Source of the DNA: Coccinella septempunctata
Taxonomy: Eukaryota > Arthropoda > Insecta > Coleoptera > Coccinellidae
DNA length: 64,000 bases
Assembly: GCF_907165205.1 (NCBI RefSeq)
Contig: NC_058198.1
Coordinates: forward strand, 10,331,001-10,395,000
Reading direction: 5' to 3'
Below, in pieces: positions 44,561-56,140 of the stretch. Position numbers and translations under genes: made by a program. Position 1 is the stretch's first letter; every line of letters starts with the position of its first letter. The notes under the pieces are model-generated. The model had not been told where the DNA came from, did not search any database, and worked only from the letters and a program-made list of their open reading frames with translations.

Positions 44561-46220
44561 AAAATATTAGGTATTACTAGTTTTGAACTTCAGCAAGAGC
44601 TGCTGATGGGAAGTTATTCCTTGATAGAAAACAAGTCCTGCGTTTTTTCCGCATCTTCAGTAAACACCCTGTTCATAAATAGGAGACCAGGTCAAGAATT
44701 TATATCGTAAATGAAGGAAATATCACTTCGAGATGATGGGAAAAAAGCTCTAATGCACCATGAATGGCACTGAAAGTAACAGAAGCAAGTTCTCCAAACA
44801 AAGGACATATGCCAAGCTTCGCTTTCGAAATAAACATAAGATTCCATATGAAAAAGTTCTTCAAGTAGAGATTGAACTCACCACATGCAATATTCCCTGG
44901 GAAATCATCTGATCCCAAAAAGCATGTGGGGTAGTGGATTTGGTTCTAATTTCAGGAACCTCCAAACATAAACAGTGGGGAGTCGGGTATAGCTCCAATT
45001 TTTTCCCCAACCCAGGGATTTACGAGTGAAAATAATAAGCCGAAAGGAGCAAGTATGAAATTGATAATGTTACATCGGGGACCCTGCTTCAAATCCTGCC
45101 TAGATTGAGGTTGATGCCCGAAGGTATACTGCTTATGGATATTATTATAATTTCTGGATTAGGTGTCGTGTTTGGTAGGCTATTTGCATTAAATGAATGC
45201 CGAGAAAATCGATATTCGACATAAGGTGGCTTCCGAAATTGCAAATGTGAAATCTTTATCCCGCCCGATGAAAAACGCCGGGTTTTCTATAATTGGAAAA
45301 TAAAATTCCCTCGTGGTCCTCACAAGCCTACAGATCCTCCCTATTCGTACACAGAGAATTTTTGCACCATAAATCTCTTCACGATATTTTCCACCTATTA
45401 TACCAACAGAACAAATCCGCATGATTTATCTGCTTTGTTTCCAATAAAATGAGGGTAGTTTTCCTAGTAGGACGTTCTGACGGTTGGATAAATCAGAATG
45501 GAGGACAATAAAAAATTTTATTATTCTAGGGGGCCCATTTTCATCGAAAACAAGGAGCAGAACTCTGTGCTCCGTGTTTAATTCGGACCGATTTCCTTCC
45601 CCTCGATGTTGGGGGGGTGGGAGAAATTATTGCGCTTCGAGGGTTCCTCGTCCGGTCTTCGTGGAGGCGCCGGAATTTGGCGGGACTGAATATTCGCACT
45701 TCTCTGAAAGTCTGATTTTGAGTCGCGGTAAACATAACTGCAAGCCGCTGAAGTGTATATTTGCGTTTTCGCCGACTTTTTTTTGTGCTAACAAAAGATG
45801 GGAACGTCTCCTGGTCGGACCGGTTTTCTTCTCTCCCCCAGTTATGTCGATGATTACGCGAAGTTTCCTTTCCTGCCACAAATGGAATTTCGGTGATATG
45901 GAAATCGAGCAAGATGCGTCAACAGTAACGGCAAACGAGGATGTGTGTATTGAAAAATGCGTGGCCTTATTTGTAGGGTGAAGGACGAAGACCGTCTACT
46001 GAAATTTTTGATATAACTAGGGGAATTACAGAGATGAAGGAACAAATTATTAATTCATTCATTTAAAATAAACAGGAATCCCAGTAGAAGGGATTGACTA
46101 CAATGAAAAAAATTAAACATACAAACAATCGTAAACACAATTAAAAAAACATTTTCTGAAACGAAAAAATAGATATTTAAAGGTGAAAAAAAAAAGACTA
46201 GTAATTTCTAGACAAATACA
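44561..46220. other. No gene recognised; longest unassigned frame in window
   Basis: The plus frame 45484-45981 is open for 165 codons in a GC-richer patch (45.5-45.96 kb) and starts at an ATG-like position upstream of a Gly/Arg/Cys-rich stretch. The opposite strand is also open here (123 codons), which is what GC-rich DNA does by chance. I recognise no domain in either. The rest is AT-rich. Confidence 0.3.
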
Positions 46221-46221
46221 T

Positions 46222-46664
46222 ATACAGTGTATTCCAAATTGCTTGATTCTGGATTCTGGTTGTTTCTGCTGCTTCTAGACTAGATAGGTAAAAACGTTGA
46301 AAGGAGTCCTGGTTTCGATTTTCGTGAAAAGTCCATTAGTTCACCATTTATTCAATTGTCTTGAAGATATAACCAAATTTTGATATTTTGTCGATTTAGA
46401 AAATGTGCCATAAATTTTTTATTTTATAAAATACCTAAAAAATTTCCACAGGCACTTTTTCGTTAGGAATTCATAAGACTATATTCAACTTTTTTTATGT
46501 GTTGTACTAAGGGTGGAACACAATTGATCGCCTTGTTAGCGGTGGCAGGTTTGGTGGGCCCAAAAATCTATAAGGCTGAGAAAAAGCTTCTTTAATTTGA
46601 ATATGGATAGTATGTCTTTTTTTGATCGCCTGTTATACAAAAAAATGCTTTTCAGAAATATATT
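46222..46664 (+). mobile_element. Repeat B copy 1, left part
   Basis: It corresponds to 49888-50260: the start tacagtgtattccaaattgc (consensus acagggtatcccaaattt), then cgattttcgtgaaaagtc and gtcttgaagatataaccaaa. About 70 bp of LINE-tail-like DNA (gcggtggcaggtttggt) sits within it near 46515-46585. It is cut by the MITE A copy starting about 46665. Confidence 0.7.
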
Positions 46665-47357
46665 CATTCAAGGTGAATCCTTTACTCGTACAAACATGTA
46701 AACATAGATTTTTGAGGTCAAAAGAAACACTTTTTTATATACAATTTTTTTCGATTCGACCCTGATAAAAAGATATAGCCATTTTAAATTTTCATAATGA
46801 GCTGGTGGCACAACTGGAAGAACAAAATTACCTCCAGAATAACTAGCTAAATCTGTGACACTACACATCTGTGGATCTTTGGAACAGGGTTGTATTCAGC
46901 CAAAGAAGCCAATTTTTCAAATTTTACAGAATTTTTGAACATTAAATTACTCGAAAACGGCGCATTTTAGGAGAAAATATGAATGATACTTTTATTTGAC
47001 AAAAAGTTCAAAAATTCATTAGATAGCGTCCAACTTAGTTTCAAGAGTTGGGTTCTTTGAAGTTTTGGTATTTTTATGGTACGTTATGGTCATAATGAGA
47101 AATCTGAAAGACGTGAGTGATATCTTGTGTTCGATAAAGATTCATCAAATAAATGAAAAACCTTATATTCCGAAATTCATTTCATTCGATAAAAAATGTT
47201 TGTGAGATAGAACTGAAAATAGCATTTTTTTATGGTTTTTCAAGAGCCTTTTGTATCTTTTGAACTGAGACGATTCGGAGTAAATAAAAAAAATTTTTCT
47301 TTTGACCTCAAGCATCTACTGTTGAAATATTTGTACGAGTCAAAGTCTCACCTTGTA
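46665..47357 (+). mobile_element. MITE family A, most complete copy, inside repeat B
   Basis: The left end aaggtgaatcctttactcgt and the right end acgagtcaaagtctcacctt are inverted repeats, with arms that extend inward over gaggtcaaaagaaacacttt and ttcttttgacctcaagcatc. Length is about 690 bp. The interior has no coding capacity. The unsplit repeat B copy at 49.9-50.6 kb gives the empty site. Confidence 0.87.
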
Positions 47358-47715
47358 TATGTCGATATATTACTTGCTTACTCAAGGCAAATCTTCATTT
47401 TAGTGAAATTTAAATTTTTCATAGTATTCTATGGAAACATTGACCACAAAACAGTTCGCTTTCAAGGAATCTCCATCTCTATGGTACGAATCCAAACTTT
47501 CCGTTCGTAGAAGTTCGTTTGTTAGCTGAAACAGCTAAATAACTTCAATGAAATCATTTAATTCCTGTTACACTAATTTGATTCAAAATTATCTGCCATA
47601 CTAGTTCTTAACGTAGACACTAGCTGACCAATAAAAAAAAATGGGTCCTAATTTGAAAAAAAAATGAGTTTTGAAGATTTTATCATGAATTTGACATTGA
47701 AATTGAAACACCCTG
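47358..47715 (+). mobile_element. Repeat B copy 1, right part
   Basis: It continues after the MITE with ttacttgcttactcaaggca, ttctatggaaacattgacc and aatctccatctctatggtac, matching 50285-50600. It ends in acaccctgta, the inverted form of the left end. Confidence 0.7.
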
Positions 47716-47805
47716 TATGATCAATGGAATAATTTTTAACTAACGAAAGGAAGCATTGGTATGTCTCTGATAGAAGATAGAGATTAGGCATTTTCTTGCA
47801 AAAAT

Positions 47806-48215
47806 CTACAACTTCTGAAACTCTTTAGGGTTTTCAATTCCAGTCTCTGAAACAAAATCAATTAAAAAATTGAAAATTAAAAAAAAGTGAAAATTGATTT
47901 GGTCCTGCATAAATTCTTGCAATGATTTGTCAAGAGCAAATCATATAGAAAAATTGTTGCCTGACAATGAACGAAAAATGTAACTTCAAAATGGTAACTT
48001 CGTAATGATTCAAAGTTTGATATAGACAGACTCCTTCATCACACGAATTCTTGAAAAATCTTCTGAATTGTAGTTTCTCAATTGACATTAATTTGTCAAT
48101 ACACGAACCCATTGATTCAAATGAGTCAATGTCTCCGTATCTCAATTTTGAATTGATTTTGTTTCAGAGACTGGAAGTGAAAACCCTAATAAGAGTTTCA
48201 GAAGGTGCAGAGTCC
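47806..48215. mobile_element. Foldback made of two inverted repeat E arms
   Basis: The arm 47806-47875 (cttctgaaactctttagggt ... cagtctctgaaacaaaatca) is the near-exact reverse complement of 48149-48215 (ttgattttgtttcagagact ... gagtttcagaag). About 275 bp of AT-rich DNA separates them. The right arm continues to 48245 with gcagagtcctcccagattga, as at 0.24 kb. Confidence 0.7.
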
Positions 48216-48249
48216 TCCCAGATTGAATTTCAATCGATATCTCAAAAAT

Positions 48250-48780
48250 GTACAAGTTATTAACATTGGAATGAGGATCTATTTGGGGAAATTTAAAGAT
48301 TTTTTCAGATTGCACACAAATTTTCTGAGAATAATATGCAAGTGACACATTAATACAATGAAAAATTCAGTAGACAAGCTAATTCTCAATGAAAAAACAA
48401 AAATTCATCTCTCGTTACAAAGCTTAGCTATAAAATTTCAATAGTTTATCTCGAATCTTTCTTTGAAATATTCTAACCAACGGTCTTCGTGGATCACCCT
48501 TTAGGTATACATTTATATAAGGGAGAGACACGCGGCCTTGAAGAAGTTCTGATTTTTGGTCAAACAAAGGGAATACTCTAAGCAACACTATTTCATGTGT
48601 AAGGAGCTGTTTTCTGCCTGTGAAAAGTTCCAAATTCCGGACCCGTAACTTCAAAGACAAAAAATTGATCTTTTCGAAATAATAAAAATCCCAACGTGGG
48701 GGTTGTTTTGCTCTATTTGTTTTAGTTTCCAAAATTCCCTCACTGGACATCGAGTTTGGGACACCCTGTACAAATGTTGC
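48250..48780. mobile_element. AT-rich DNA ending in a MITE-like terminus
   Basis: The end tttgggacaccctgtacaa at 48.76-48.78 kb has the same form as repeat B and C ends. A 124-codon minus frame (48424-48798) covers this stretch but is unassigned. The left limit is not visible. Confidence 0.35.
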
Positions 48781-49887
48781 TATGATACACTGTATCATAT
48801 TCAGATTCTATATGATTCTCCCAAATTATTATTTAGCTAGCGTCAACTATTGATCATTTTCATAAGCAGATATCCAGTAAGATCGTTTTCCGATTTCATG
48901 TTATCCTGATAACACACCAAATGGGGTTCTGTCTGCTTGGAGGGGAAACGAACTCCATTTTCGTGGACCTACTTTTCAGATGGTTTCGTCGAAGGTCGTG
49001 TTACGTCAATGGAACATTTCTATAGTTTTCCAGCTTAATTCAGAAGTCGCGTAGACAGAAGCGAAGTAATAAATTTCGCCGGAGTGACGTTCAGATTTTC
49101 CAATTTTGCGGATCGTTTTCCATTCGTCATCCATCACTTGCGCAAAAATTGGGGCAGCCTCATTAAGGCTTCCGTCTCACTAGATTGTTTCCGCCATTTC
49201 TTACCGGCAATTTGGTTTTCGCTTTATTTATTTCAACGGAATTGCATCCAGAACGATTAAGCGCGGTCCGCAGCATATTTCTTGCACCTTGTATTCCATC
49301 GACAAGTTCTGGCCCGAAATACCCGCAAGGGATTAAACCATTACCAACAATTAGTGCAAAATTGACTAATTACTCTTCTCTGGAGAAATTAATCGTTCTA
49401 CGCCAATGGATTAGATTGGGGGAACTTATCCTTGAGCGGGCAACTAGAATGGGGCACAGTTTAACGCAGATATTGGACCGCAATTTAAACCAATGGGGGG
49501 ATTCGAGAAAATAACAATGACAATTAAACTATGTCTTTCGATTATCCGCCCATCCGACGAAACATTCGGTTTGTAGTTAGAACGACTGGAAATTAACTTT
49601 TTAATCCCTTCCTCCATGTACGAAACCGTTTATCACACTTTTTTCTGCTTATATCTACGAAACGACCCCTTCTTGCGCATCAACAGTCGTCCAATATTCC
49701 TTCGAATACACTGCTCGAAAATTAAAGTGGATAATTTGCGTACATATAATAGTACGCTTTGTGCAGGAGAATTGGAATAACTAAAAATTTTCAAATGTGC
49801 GTTGATGTATGTTTCTGTGTTTTGTGTGGCTTCTCCACTCTTATCATGCATTGGTTTTTGTCTTTCTTACAGTATTCTGTTGAAGGA
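48781..49887. other. No gene recognised; GC-richer block
   Basis: 49.08-49.52 kb is less AT-rich and holds a 109-codon plus frame (49185-49514) with no family I recognise. No repeat partner occurs in the window. Confidence 0.35.
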
Positions 49888-50600
49888 CCAAATACAGGGT
49901 ATCCCAAATTTCTTGATTTTGGCTTTTTCTGGTACTTCTAGACTTGATAGGTGAAAACGTAGAAAGGATTCCAGGGCTCGATTTTCGTGAAAAGTCTGAA
50001 AACCGTTTCACGATATCCCCATTTGTCTTGAAGATATAACCAAATTTTGGTATTTTGTCCATTTAGAAAATGTGCCGTTACTTTTTTATTTTCGAAAATA
50101 TCTTGAAACGAGAAGAACTTTCTGCGGGCACTTTTTCACTGGGTATGTATGACACTATATTCAACTTTTTTATATCTTGTAGTAAGAACGGAAAAATTAC
50201 TTCTTTATTTTGAAAATAAATGGTTTTTTTCATTTATTATCTCATGTTTCAATAAAAATTCAATTTCAAAATATATATATGAGTCGATTTATTACTTCCT
50301 TACTCAAGGCAAACTGACCATTTTATTAAAATTTCAATTTTTGATAGAATTCTATGAAATCATTGACAACAAAATTGTTCACCATCAATGAATCTCCATC
50401 TCTATGATACGAATTAAAACGTTCAGATCATAAAATTCCATTTCTTGGCTTAAACATCTAGGTATAACTTCAAAAAAAACATGTAATTCCTGTTACACTC
50501 ACTTTGAATAAATATTGAGCAGAATATTTATTATCAATTTCAATATAACTCATGAAAAGTTCTCAAATTGACTGCCATCATTCTGTAGACAAATTCCACA
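49888..50600 (+). mobile_element. Repeat B copy 2, uninterrupted
   Basis: It starts atacagggtatcccaaattt and runs without the MITE through gtcttgaagatataaccaaa, ttattacttccttactcaag and gaatctccatctctatgata. The right end is poorly preserved. It serves as the empty-site reference for the split copy at 46.2-47.7 kb. Non-coding. Confidence 0.75.
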
Positions 50601-50754
50601 TCTTTTTCTAACAGAATTCAGTGTATACAACAGCACAACGCGGGAATAAATGTCTCTGATGGGGTACCTGACTCTCTGTTCTAAATCAGCCCGGTTAGCC
50701 TTTCGGGAACTGCGACCATGTAGATCTCTTGTTCTCTACCCTACTCTGTCATAG

Positions 50755-51005
50755 GAACCCAAGGAGGTCGTCAATGGTGTTGATAAAACCGACAACATTC
50801 ATAGGAGCCTTGGCCGTTACCTCGTGAGTATCCAGGACCGGTTTCCTTATACGAAAGGTTCTTAGGCCTGCCAACTCTGGACACTTGCATACCATGTGTT
50901 CAGCTATTTCTGTTTCTGATCCACAGAGCCTACGAATCTCATCTACCGGCTTTCCCATACAAAACGATATTTGTACCGACAGTGCCCTGTCAGCAGTCCC
51001 ACCCT
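50755..51005 (-). pseudogene. Jockey-like LINE post-RNase H fragment
   Basis: The minus strand reads GLLTGHCRY near 51000, then after a shift MGKPVDEIRRLCGSETEIAE and HMVCKCPELAGLRTFRI. These are the LTGH and Cys/His finger-like (CG-x-x-E ... H-x-x-C-x-C-P) blocks that end Jockey-type LINE polyproteins. No other domain remains. Confidence 0.65.
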
Positions 51006-51144
51006 ATATATATTCTTTTGAAAAAGAGTGTTACAAACTTTTACAATCTGAAAAACAATGATGCGGGTGTAAAGAAATGGCAACAAGAGACAGATCCTAA
51101 AAACCTGTTCCTCGTTCCAGATCTCAGTGTAAGCAGAGGAAAAA

Positions 51145-52340
51145 TGTCAACGGGGTACCATACATATCTTCGTATGATATGTACATGAAAAAACAGAGAT
51201 AAAAACCTCAGAAAAAACTCTCTGTTTGCCCGTATAAGTGTAATGATGATGTATTTGTGTAAAGAATAAACTGAAATTATTATATTGAAGGACATCTTCT
51301 TCATATGACAAAATCCAAAAACTTCCTTCCGTTCTTTCTACTATGATGGTTGACGAAGAATAATCTGAAAACAAAAAAGAAAGAAAAAAACGAGAGGGGT
51401 GTATTGAATTTTATATTACTTAATTAAATAATTTTGAAATTTGTAACCCACCTCAAAAAAAACCACCCTGAAAATAATATAATCTACAAGTCTTCACCAA
51501 GTGGTCTATAGTTTCTTCTTCTGCACCACACTCACATCTTGGACTATCAATAGCATTCCACCTGAAGAGCATGCTATTACACCGACCATGGCCAGTCCTC
51601 AGTCGATTTAGTGTACACCAAATTTTTCTTGGAAGATCAAAGCCAGGAACTTTTTTTGAAGGATCAATAATCAAATCTTTATTAAAGAGATTACATGTCC
51701 CACCCTGAACCCAAAGCTCAGCTCGTGACAGCTTTAGCAGTTTTCTAGTGTAGGTCGGTGAAATCATCACGGATTTCTTTGACTGAGTAAGTCCAGGAGT
51801 GTTTCTCCAGAAGGTTATTCTGTTGTTTAACTCCCATTGTTGGTATGCTGTCTCATATTGGTATTTAACAAGCAGCCTACAGAAAAGCTCAGATCCATCA
51901 GGTGTTAACCTTGATGCTCTTTTTGCAAGTTCATCGCCTTTTTCATTTCCTTCAACACCGCAATGCCCTGGTAACCATAATAGAGTCACTTCATTGCCAC
52001 TGGCCAGTTGCTTTATGGTATAACGGCACTCCCATCCCTGGCAGTATAATTCCAAGGACCTCAGCGTAGCCAGGCTGTCTGTGGTGATATAGATATCCGC
52101 CTCTTCGAGGTTCATTTCAAGACACTCCTGCGCGCATACATAAACAGCCAATGTCACGGTCTGTGAAATAGAGGGTTCACTTCCCAGGGCTTCAGAGATC
52201 TTCAATTAAGGTCCATATACGCCAATGCCGGTACCCCTTTCCGATTTTGATCCATCAGTAAACCACCTGGATGTCTTTTTGTCCACACGTTTTACGAAAT
52301 TTATTGCAATAGGACGGTCAGCTATGACCGTTTCATTCAC
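51145..52340 (-). pseudogene. LINE family L-C: RNase H domain, tail and 3' UTR
   Basis: Minus strand. RWFTDGSKSERGTGIGVYG (first RNase H Asp) is read near 52205-52260. After one stop, the 250-codon frame 51453-52205 continues with IYITTDSLATLRSLELY (DS block), VTLLWLPGHCGVEGNEKGDE (PGH...GNE block), then LRTGHGRCNSMLFRWNA and a CECGAEEETIDHLVKTC finger-like tail, ending in a frameshifted QGGF. It is the longest open frame in the window. The 3' UTR runs to about 51145 (gggtaccatacatatcttcg). RNase H would remove RNA template during reverse transcription. RT is missing, so this is a 5'-truncated dead copy. Confidence 0.88.
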
Positions 52341-52554
52341 CTTTACTTTAACAATTTATTGAAGTATTCTATGTCCACTTCATTCATAGAATAATATATG
52401 AGATACTCCACAGTTAGTGACTATTGAAGCTATGCAGTCTATTCCTGATTGTTTGACCAGAAATTATCCTACCAGTAGCTTGCCGACATGAGCTATCATT
52501 TCGAGATGCTTTGAAAAATGGATATTGTCGTGCTGTTAATCATATCAGCTGATA

Positions 52555-52800
52555 TAAGCTCTCACTTTAACTAGTGCGATAGCGATTCCACACTCTACAA
52601 ACTACACTTCGCGAAACACCGTGAGTGTTAGCAACTTCTTGTTTTGATAAACATTCGTTTAACCAACACTAGTTGTTCAACATCTATACTCGCGTTAAAC
52701 TCGTGTCAATATATCCACAACATCGGAGGTGTTGCAATTGCCCTTTATCTCACGTACGTACCACAAATAAAATCATACACCTACAAGTTTCTTATATTCA
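52555..52800 (-). pseudogene. Tc1-like element 5' fragment
   Basis: The minus strand carries an eroded helix-turn-helix with a QEVAN-like core (52.62-52.67 kb), VWNRYR-type residues near 52580, and upstream leader DNA (acctacaagtttcttatatt) shared with the 12.0 kb piece. Only the N-terminal region is present. Confidence 0.55.
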
Positions 52801-54221
52801 TTTCAACTAAGCTATTGAGTGTCATGAGGACCATATTTCGTGAGTGTCATACGCAAATATACGCCTCTCCACATGTTATCTCTGTATAACTCTATTTATA
52901 GAGTTTTACTGAAAATTTAATTCAAGTGCATAAACCTTTTTTTTTTCATTGCATTCGTCTGATATATTCGAATCTTTTCGCCATTTAATACTACCTTTGT
53001 CATTGTTCCAAGAAGTATGACTATATTTTTAATTCTTCGTTCATTTTTAATATGGAACTAAGGTTTCACGAGTACCACTTTCAGATGAATAATTCCTAAC
53101 TTCTGAAAGAACGAAGTTAGAAAACGCCAAGAAGGGTTCATATTTCATGTTTACCCTTGCCCATATGCACGTTAACATAGAGATTATACGTAGCAGAAGT
53201 TAAGCAATTAATTATGTGGGTTCTTCAGCCGACGCCAAAATGAATTTTAAATGATTAAAGCACTTCTTTCTCCTCTGTCAGATAAGATTTCATTTCACAT
53301 GAGGTTCCCGAGTTGAAAATTTTCCAGCCGAGATGTATATTTAATTATGTGCAGATAGCGGAGCTTGACAGTTAAAGTATCCTTGGGAAAACAGTGAACA
53401 ATTACCCCCCAGAAGTTGGGAAGTGACAAAAATTTTCATTCGCCGTGCCCCAGTCCGAAATAATATCAAAGCTTCATGAGAAATTTGAACAGGGGATTAT
53501 TATATACCGCTGAGAGTCGAGAAAATTCATTTATTCGAACAGTTTACGAGTTTTTCCTCATTGGATCTCTTTTAGAGCCGCTTTCGGGGCAGAGGAAAAA
53601 CGCGGATTTGGAATGTTCGCATCGCTGAGGCTCCACAGATATTCAATTTTCAATTGAAGCGCAATCCGTCGGAATTCTCACGCACAATTGGCTAACAGGA
53701 ACGAAGTTGCGTTTAATAGTCATCAAATTCGTATGCTTTGACTGATTTTCCAATGAACTAGCTGCGATCGCTCTGACCGTCACCCGTGGCAGATATTTGT
53801 GGTTAGGCTAAATAGGCTGATGGGTCATTTTGACATTATTAATCCCATTATTTCACTGATACGGTTGATCATAATGCGAGGTGCAATGTTAATGCTGGTA
53901 AATATTTGAACACGTCAATTAGCGTTCGGATATAGTATGCATGAGTTCTTGAATTGCATAGATTAGCTGTGGTTTTGCTTTGTTTTAAAGTCGTGAGATA
54001 TTTCATTGCAGAATCGTGCTGGGTGATTTCTTCACATGCATTAGATGTATTTGACATCAGATTGCATTGTTGTTCTTGATGGTTTCCTTGAAGTGAATGT
54101 ATTTTGAGGTCAATGGTATATACTTCAAGAGTGATTATTTCAGATACATAATTTATCTATTACTACCCTACGAAAAAGGCATGTTCTCGATGATACTTCA
54201 AAAACATAAATCACTTCTGAA
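52801..54221. other. No gene recognised; GC-richer block
   Basis: 53.2-53.8 kb is less AT-rich than its flanks and has neither element similarity nor a long frame. It could be unique host DNA such as conserved non-coding sequence, but that cannot be judged from one genome. Confidence 0.35.
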
Positions 54222-54343
54222 GTGTACAGCCTGTATCTTTAGAACCGAGCCGATTCGAAAAACATGGTAAAAAAAGTGTTTTTTTTACCTCAAGAATCTA
54301 CTGTTAAAATATTTGTACGAATCAAAGACTCTCCCTGTGTAAT
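54222..54343 (+). mobile_element. MITE family A, right end only
   Basis: The string cagcctgtatctttagaacc, then tacctcaagaatctactgtt and acgaatcaaagactctccct, matches the right arm of the 46.7 kb copy. The rest is missing. Confidence 0.7.
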
Positions 54344-54424
54344 TTTTTTTTCCTACTAGTATACCTGACAATTTTTGATATCACGAAATATGTATAGCAT
54401 ATATGAGATAGAGTTTCATCAAGG

Positions 54425-54960
54425 GGTTAGAGTAACGGTGTACTATACAATTTTTCTTATGATTCAAGAGCTCACCTGAGCCTTTCTGCCTAAGAGTTTA
54501 GTGGATTGTAAAATTGAAATTGTTTATTACAAATTAAGCTGAAATATTCAAATTTACTGAAGGGTATCTCGTCCTGAAAGAATTGATTTTTCCGCCCAAA
54601 ATAGCTAGAGAGTTTTCTCCAAGTTACCAGAAACTCCTTCCTGAAATGAAAAGAAAACAAAAGCAAAAAAATATAAAATTATTACATTGAAATCGATATG
54701 TCAGAATGATCTAAAACACACAACCCGAGAAATGCTCGGAAAGATTAATGTAAATAGCCCTAAAACCATCCCAAAATGTATAATTGGGACAATTATTAAC
54801 CAGATGATTTATTGTTTCGTCTCCTTTCTAACATTCACAACCATTCCATCTGAAAAGCATACTGATACAACGTCCCTGCTCTGTTCTTATAGGATTCAGA
54901 ATACACCATATTTTCCTAGGAAGACTGGAAACATAAGTAGGTTGGGGTTTCATCTATGTG
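54425..54960 (-). pseudogene. LINE family L-C 3' end
   Basis: Minus strand. The segment 54790-54950 is a diverged copy of 51490-51640 (finger-like tail after RNase H, with LFRWN/CFSDG-type residues). It is followed by 3' UTR down to about 54425 (gtgtactatacaatttttct, atgattcaagagctcacctg), as at 8.93 and 51.15 kb. The 5' part is truncated near 54960. Confidence 0.65.
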
Positions 54961-55795
54961 ATTGCAGAAAAATGTTTTATTATGAAAAAATACGTACAGT
55001 ACTCAATTAACGTGTTCCAGAGCCTTTATTTGCTCTTATCTGGTTGAGAAACTATCAATTTTCTTTCAAGTGGCTTTTGTGTTTTTTCTGATGACCACAA
55101 TATAAAAAAAACAAAAATTTTTCCTGCGTGTGCTTTCCAACGAGCCAACACATGGTATATGTTTCCATTTGATTGTGGTTGAAGAAAACACTCAATTTTA
55201 TTGCCAGAGAATGAGGGTATTCAAAATTCAATTGACAGGTTTCAGCATTTTCATTGTGTGATATTGGTTGAAGAAATATTAATTTTAATCCAGACTCATT
55301 CCCAACTCTGCATAAGCTTCAAAACATTATATTGAGTTATTTCAATTCGTATTATTTCACTGTTTCAAAAACTCCATCAGACAATGTATAACTTTTAAAG
55401 CAGGAAAAATTTCTTGTTATTAGGAGACCAAATCTATAAAAGGTTTCTTTCAAAGTATGCTTCAATCAATGTTCAACAATCAAGTATTCATAAAATCAGT
55501 CTTAAAAGGTTGCGTTAGTTTTTTGGATTTTGAGATAACAAATTTGTGTGAATAAAAAAGGTCGTGAATATCGTCTGTATAGAATTCATGTAGAGAAAAA
55601 TAATGACCAATAATTTGGCAAGATTGATGGATTTTGACCAAATATTTAGACACTCCATAAAAAACACTTGCCAATATTAGTTATGACAGTAATGTGATTA
55701 GAATCCCCAATAAATCAAGAAAATGTAAACTGCGCAAAATATATTGCATTAAATCGATCATATTTTCCTCGAATTCATCCCCATTCAATAAAATT
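54961..55795. other. No gene recognised
   Basis: AT-rich. No motif or repeat partner seen. Confidence 0.35.
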
Positions 55796-55799
55796 CCAG

Positions 55800-56140
55800 A
55801 TATATTTTAGGGTAAAAATAATTTATTTTTGGAAAACCGCTAATAAATTGAATGGTAATCAAAAGCTGGAAAAATATACACGAATTTAACATGTGAATGC
55901 TACACGCACCCTATAGTCTGATGCCTTTGAAGTCATTCTGGTTATTAATTGGATGTATCAAATTGAAAAACATACCCTGGCTTAAATTAATTTCGTTGAT
56001 ATCCCGATCTGTTTGCTCATTTCGGTTCAAATTTTTTCATTTTCAGGAAAGGGACAACGGTGATTTCGATACGTTTTCAGGATCAATGTGCCTGATGATT
56101 CCTGAACCTATCATTGTGAAATATTTTCCATAGGCTATTG
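55800..56140 (+). repeat. Diverged ~260 bp direct repeat, left copy
   Basis: It shares with 57255-57545, in order, gaatgctacacgcaccct / gaacgccacacgtagcct, tggttattaattggat, attgaaaaacat and a gctgatat/gttgatatc stretch, plus a weaker distal part (cctga-gattcctgaacc). It has no terminal repeats, no poly-A and no transposase signature. The 78-codon frame across this copy is not preserved in the other. Confidence 0.65.

Noticed and set aside
45484..45981. 165-codon plus-strand frame as a host gene
   Set aside because: It lies in GC-richer DNA where the opposite strand is open over the same stretch, shows no domain, and has no visible splice or promoter context.
51453..52205. 250-codon frame as a cellular RNase H gene
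   Set aside because: The C-terminal Cys/His finger-like tail, the preceding in-frame stop, and the 3' UTR shared with the 54 kb copy show it is a LINE fragment.
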